Origin: Pseudolabrys sp.
GTDB lineage: Bacteria; Pseudomonadota; Alphaproteobacteria; Rhizobiales; Xanthobacteraceae
Assembly: GCA_026125895.1 (NCBI GenBank)
Contig: JAHCKG010000009.1
Location: 86,603-150,602, forward strand
Reading direction: 5' to 3'
Length of the DNA stretch: 64,000 bases
Shown: positions 61,930-64,000 of the stretch, piece after piece
Layout of the letters: every line of letters begins with the position of its first letter
Position numbering within the stretch: position 1 is the first letter of the stretch
The notes under the pieces: model-generated
Database searches by the model: none
Seen by the model: the letters and a program-made list of their open reading frames with translations, nothing else
What the model was told of the DNA's origin: nothing
Position numbers and translations under genes: made by a program

Positions 61930-63138
61930 TCACACCCGCTCGATGATCGTTGCCGTGCCCATGCCGGCGCCGATGCAGAGCGTGACCAAAGCCGTTTCCT
62001 TGCCCGAGCGCTCGAGTTCGTCGAGCACGGTGCCGAGGATCATGGCGCCGGTGGCGCCCAGCGGATGGCCCATGGCGATGGCGCCGCCATTGACGTTGAT
62101 CTTGTCGTGCGGAATGTCGAAGGCCTGCATGTAGCGCAGCACCACGGAGGCGAAGGCCTCGTTGAGCTCGAACAGATCGATATCGCCGATCGACATGCCG
62201 GCCTTCTTCAGCACCTTCTCGGTCACCGGCACCGGGCCCGTGAGCATGATCGACGGCTCGGAGCCGATATTGGCGAAGGCCTTGATGCGCGCGCGCGGCT
62301 TCAGGCCCGCCTTCTTGCCGGCCTCGGCGTTGCCGATCAGCACCGCGGCCGCGCCATCGACGATGCCGGAGGAATTGCCCGGCGTGTGCACATGGCTGAT
62401 CGATTCCAGTTCGGGATAGCGCTGGATGGCGACCGCGTCGAAGCCGCCCATCTCGCCCATCTGCACGAAGGACGGGTTGAGCGCGGCCAAAGTCTGCATC
62501 GTCGTCGACGGACGCATGTGCTCGTCCTTGTCGAGGATGGTGATGCCGTTGACGTCCTTGACCGCGACCACCGAGTTCTTGAAGCGGCCCTCGTCCCAGG
62601 AACGGCCGGCGCGCTTCTGGCTTTCGACGGCGTAGGCATCGACGTCGTCACGCGAGAAGCCGTATTTCGTCGCGATCATGTCGGCGGAGATGCCCTGCGG
62701 CACGAAATAGGATTTCAGCGCGATCGACGGGTCCATCGGCCAGGCGCCGCCCGAAGCGCCGATGCCGACGCGGCTCATGGATTCGACGCCACCGCCGATG
62801 GTCATGTCGTGCTGGCCGGACATGACTTCCGCCGCGGCGAAGTTCACCGCGTCGAGGCCCGAGGCGCAGAAGCGGTTGAGCTGGATGCCGGGCACCTTCT
62901 CGCCATAGCCGGCCATGATCGCCGCGACGCGGGCGATGTCACCGCCGGCCTCGCCGACCGGATCGACGCAGCCGAGCACGACATCGTCGACCAGCTCGGG
63001 CTCGAGCTTGTTGCGCGCCTTGATGGCGCCGAGCGCCTGCGACGCGAGATTGAGCGCGGTGACCTCGTGCAGCGCGCCGTCGGCCTTGCCGCGGCCGCGC
63101 GGGGTGCGGACGGCGTCGTAGATGAATGCGTCGGGCAT
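61930..63138 (-). CDS. Acetyl-CoA C-acetyltransferase (thiolase)
   Basis: A 402-residue thiolase. The nucleophilic cysteine is in [14 protein letters not shown], the second region [10 protein letters not shown] is present, and the C-terminal histidine and cysteine are in [19 protein letters not shown] and [15 protein letters not shown]. It closes the beta-oxidation cycle by splitting 3-ketoacyl-CoA. The ATG at 63138 has GGAGGG upstream. A family B repeat lies between it and the acyl-CoA dehydrogenase gene. Confidence 0.95.
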   Translation of the reverse strand: MPDAFIYDAVRTPRGRGKADGALHEVTALNLASQALGAIKARNKLEPELVDDVVLGCVDPVGEAGGDIARVAAIMAGYGEKVPGIQLNRFCASGLDAVNFAAAEVMSGQHDMTIGGGVESMSRVGIGASGGAWPMDPSIALKSYFVPQGISADMIATKYGFSRDDVDAYAVESQKRAGRSWDEGRFKNSVVAVKDVNGITILDKDEHMRPSTTMQTLAALNPSFVQMGEMGGFDAVAIQRYPELESISHVHTPGNSSGIVDGAAAVLIGNAEAGKKAGLKPRARIKAFANIGSEPSIMLTGPVPVTEKVLKKAGMSIGDIDLFELNEAFASVVLRYMQAFDIPHDKINVNGGAIAMGHPLGATGAMILGTVLDELERSGKETALVTLCIGAGMGTATIIERV

Positions 63139-63159
63139 CGTGAAATCCCTCCAAGCTGC

Positions 63160-63258
63160 GTCGTCCCCGCGAAGGCGGGGACCCATACGCCGTGCGCTCT
63201 CGATGGCACGGTGGCTATGGGTCCCGGGGTCTCGCGCTGCGCGCTCGCCCGGGACGAC
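63160..63258. repeat. REP-type palindromic repeat, family B copy 4
   Basis: Starts GTCGTCCCCGCGAAGGCGGGG and ends CGCCCGGGACGAC; very close to copy 1 (shared ACCCATACGCCGTG and GCACGGTGGCTATGGG). It occupies the gap between the acyl-CoA dehydrogenase and thiolase genes. Confidence 0.85.
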
Positions 63259-63265
63259 AGGAAAA

Positions 63266-64000
63266 CTACAAACTCCGCGCGATCAGCATCTTCATGATCT
63301 CGTTCGTCCCGGCATAGATACGCAGCACCCGGGCATCCCGGTAGAGGCGCGAGATCGGATATTCGTCCATGAAACCATAGCCGCCGAACAGTTGCAGGCA
63401 GCGGTCGAGGATGGTGCCGAGCGTGTCGGTCAGGCGATATTTGGCCATCGAGGCGGTCACGGTGTCGAGCTTGCCCTCGACGTGCTGGCCGATGCAGTGG
63501 TCGAGGAACACCTTGGCGATGGTGGCGTCGGTCTTGACCGCGGCGAGTTCGAACTGGGTGTTCTGGAATTCGATGATCGCTTTGCCGAAGGCCTTGCGCT
63601 GCTTGACGTAATCGGCGGTCAGCGCCAGCGCCCGCTCCATCATGGCCACGGCGTGGATCGCGACGATCAGCCGCTCCTGCGGCAGCTCCTTCATCAACTG
63701 ATAGAAGCCCTGCCCTTCCTCGGTGCCGAGCAGGTTCTCGGCCGGCAGCTTCACGTCGTCGAAAAACAGTTCGGACGTGTCGGCCGAATCCATGCCGAGC
63801 TTCTTGAGCTTGCGGCCGCGGCGGAACCCCGGCGCGTCGTCGGTCTCGACCACGAACAGCGACACGCCCTTGGCGCCCTGCTTGGGATCGGTCTTGGCGA
63901 CGACGACGATCAGGTTGGCGTGCTGGCCGTTGGTGATGAAGGTCTTGGCGCCGTTGAGGATGTAGCCGTTGCCGGATTTCTCCGCCTTGGTGCGCACGCC
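63266..64000 (-). CDS. Acyl-CoA dehydrogenase (C-terminal part, cut by window end)
   Basis: About 245 C-terminal residues of an acyl-CoA dehydrogenase; the N-terminus lies beyond base 64000. Visible are the middle beta domain ([20 protein letters not shown]), the FAD/dimer helix region ([19 protein letters not shown]), the FAD-binding [24 protein letters not shown] and the catalytic-region end [12 protein letters not shown]. It makes 2-enoyl-CoA in the first beta-oxidation step and is the first gene of the acd-thiolase-fadJ group on this strand. Confidence 0.93.
   Translation of the reverse strand, partial: GVRTKAEKSGNGYILNGAKTFITNGQHANLIVVVAKTDPKQGAKGVSLFVVETDDAPGFRRGRKLKKLGMDSADTSELFFDDVKLPAENLLGTEEGQGFYQLMKELPQERLIVAIHAVAMMERALALTADYVKQRKAFGKAIIEFQNTQFELAAVKTDATIAKVFLDHCIGQHVEGKLDTVTASMAKYRLTDTLGTILDRCLQLFGGYGFMDEYPISRLYRDARVLRIYAGTNEIMKMLIARSL

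Noticed and set aside
53662-63258. A CRISPR-like array from the repeated elements
   Set aside because: The copies are about 95 bases long, lie 1-5 kb apart with genes between, and are palindromic. There are no short spacers and no cas genes.

Overview
The window is high-GC DNA with long, tightly packed genes. Several traits point to an alphaproteobacterium of the Hyphomicrobiales (Xanthobacteraceae/Nitrobacteraceae-like): a plant-type glutamate-cysteine ligase, a 5-aminolevulinate synthase for C4-pathway heme synthesis, an F0 ATP synthase operon (atpI-B-E-b'-b) without the F1 genes, the aa3 oxidase order coxB-coxA-ctaB-coxF-ctaG-coxC-DUF983-surf1, an IalB-family protein, a DUF1127 protein and several families of short palindromic repeats. 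No rRNA, tRNA, CRISPR array or complete insertion sequence was found. The placement is inferred from gene content, not from a phylogeny.

Layout. 1-5.4 kb: the end of a sugar epimerase, a sugar C-methyltransferase-like protein, a NUDIX hydrolase, an ECF sigma factor with a SnoaL-like tail, a small divergent gene and hemA. 5.5-17.4 kb: an AbrB-family membrane protein, then what looks like an acetate-switch locus. That locus has an exonuclease-CBS-DUF294 fusion protein, divergent from a huge SSF-PAS-histidine kinase-receiver protein (CrbS-like), a LuxR-type response regulator (CrbR-like), and the DUF4212 plus SSF symporter pair. A REP-associated tyrosine transposase (RAYT) with inverted REP copies sits between the kinase and regulator genes. 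17.4-20.1 kb: small membrane proteins, including a paralogous pair behind a near-perfect sigma-54 promoter, then YjbQ and a secreted coiled-coil protein. 20.2-22.9 kb: the F0 operon with a visible sigma-70 promoter and terminator. 23-38.4 kb: a HAD protein, a lipoprotein, GNAT-M16-thrC, a 4-kb accessory block (cupin, epimerase, LysR, TctC), and the cytochrome aa3 oxidase/assembly operon.

38.8-53.2 kb: IalB, a small catabolic operon (asparaginase-like, threonine-dehydratase-like, hydratase), a TRAP binding protein, an AhpD-like protein preceded by a perfect FNR/FixK box, an Old Yellow Enzyme, a spermidine-synthase-like protein, tldD, lepB, a PAN-domain protein, a membrane glycosyltransferase-like protein, DUF1127/LysR and an EamA transporter. 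53.2-64 kb: ybaK, gshA, an ars operon (arsR-arsC-ACR3), a RecD-like helicase, and a beta-oxidation group (fadJ-like, thiolase, acyl-CoA dehydrogenase running off the end). A cupin gene and a DUF559 nuclease-like gene lie inside the beta-oxidation group.

The most unusual structure is the DUF559 gene at 61.4-61.85 kb. It is bracketed by two inverted copies of a roughly 50-bp GC palindrome that run into both ends of its reading frame. This mirrors the RAYT/REP arrangement at 12.6-13.25 kb, which has a known family precedent. A possible DUF559-repeat cassette, the sigma-54-driven paralogous membrane-protein pair, and the fused exonuclease-CBS-DUF294 protein next to CrbSR are the best leads for undescribed biology.
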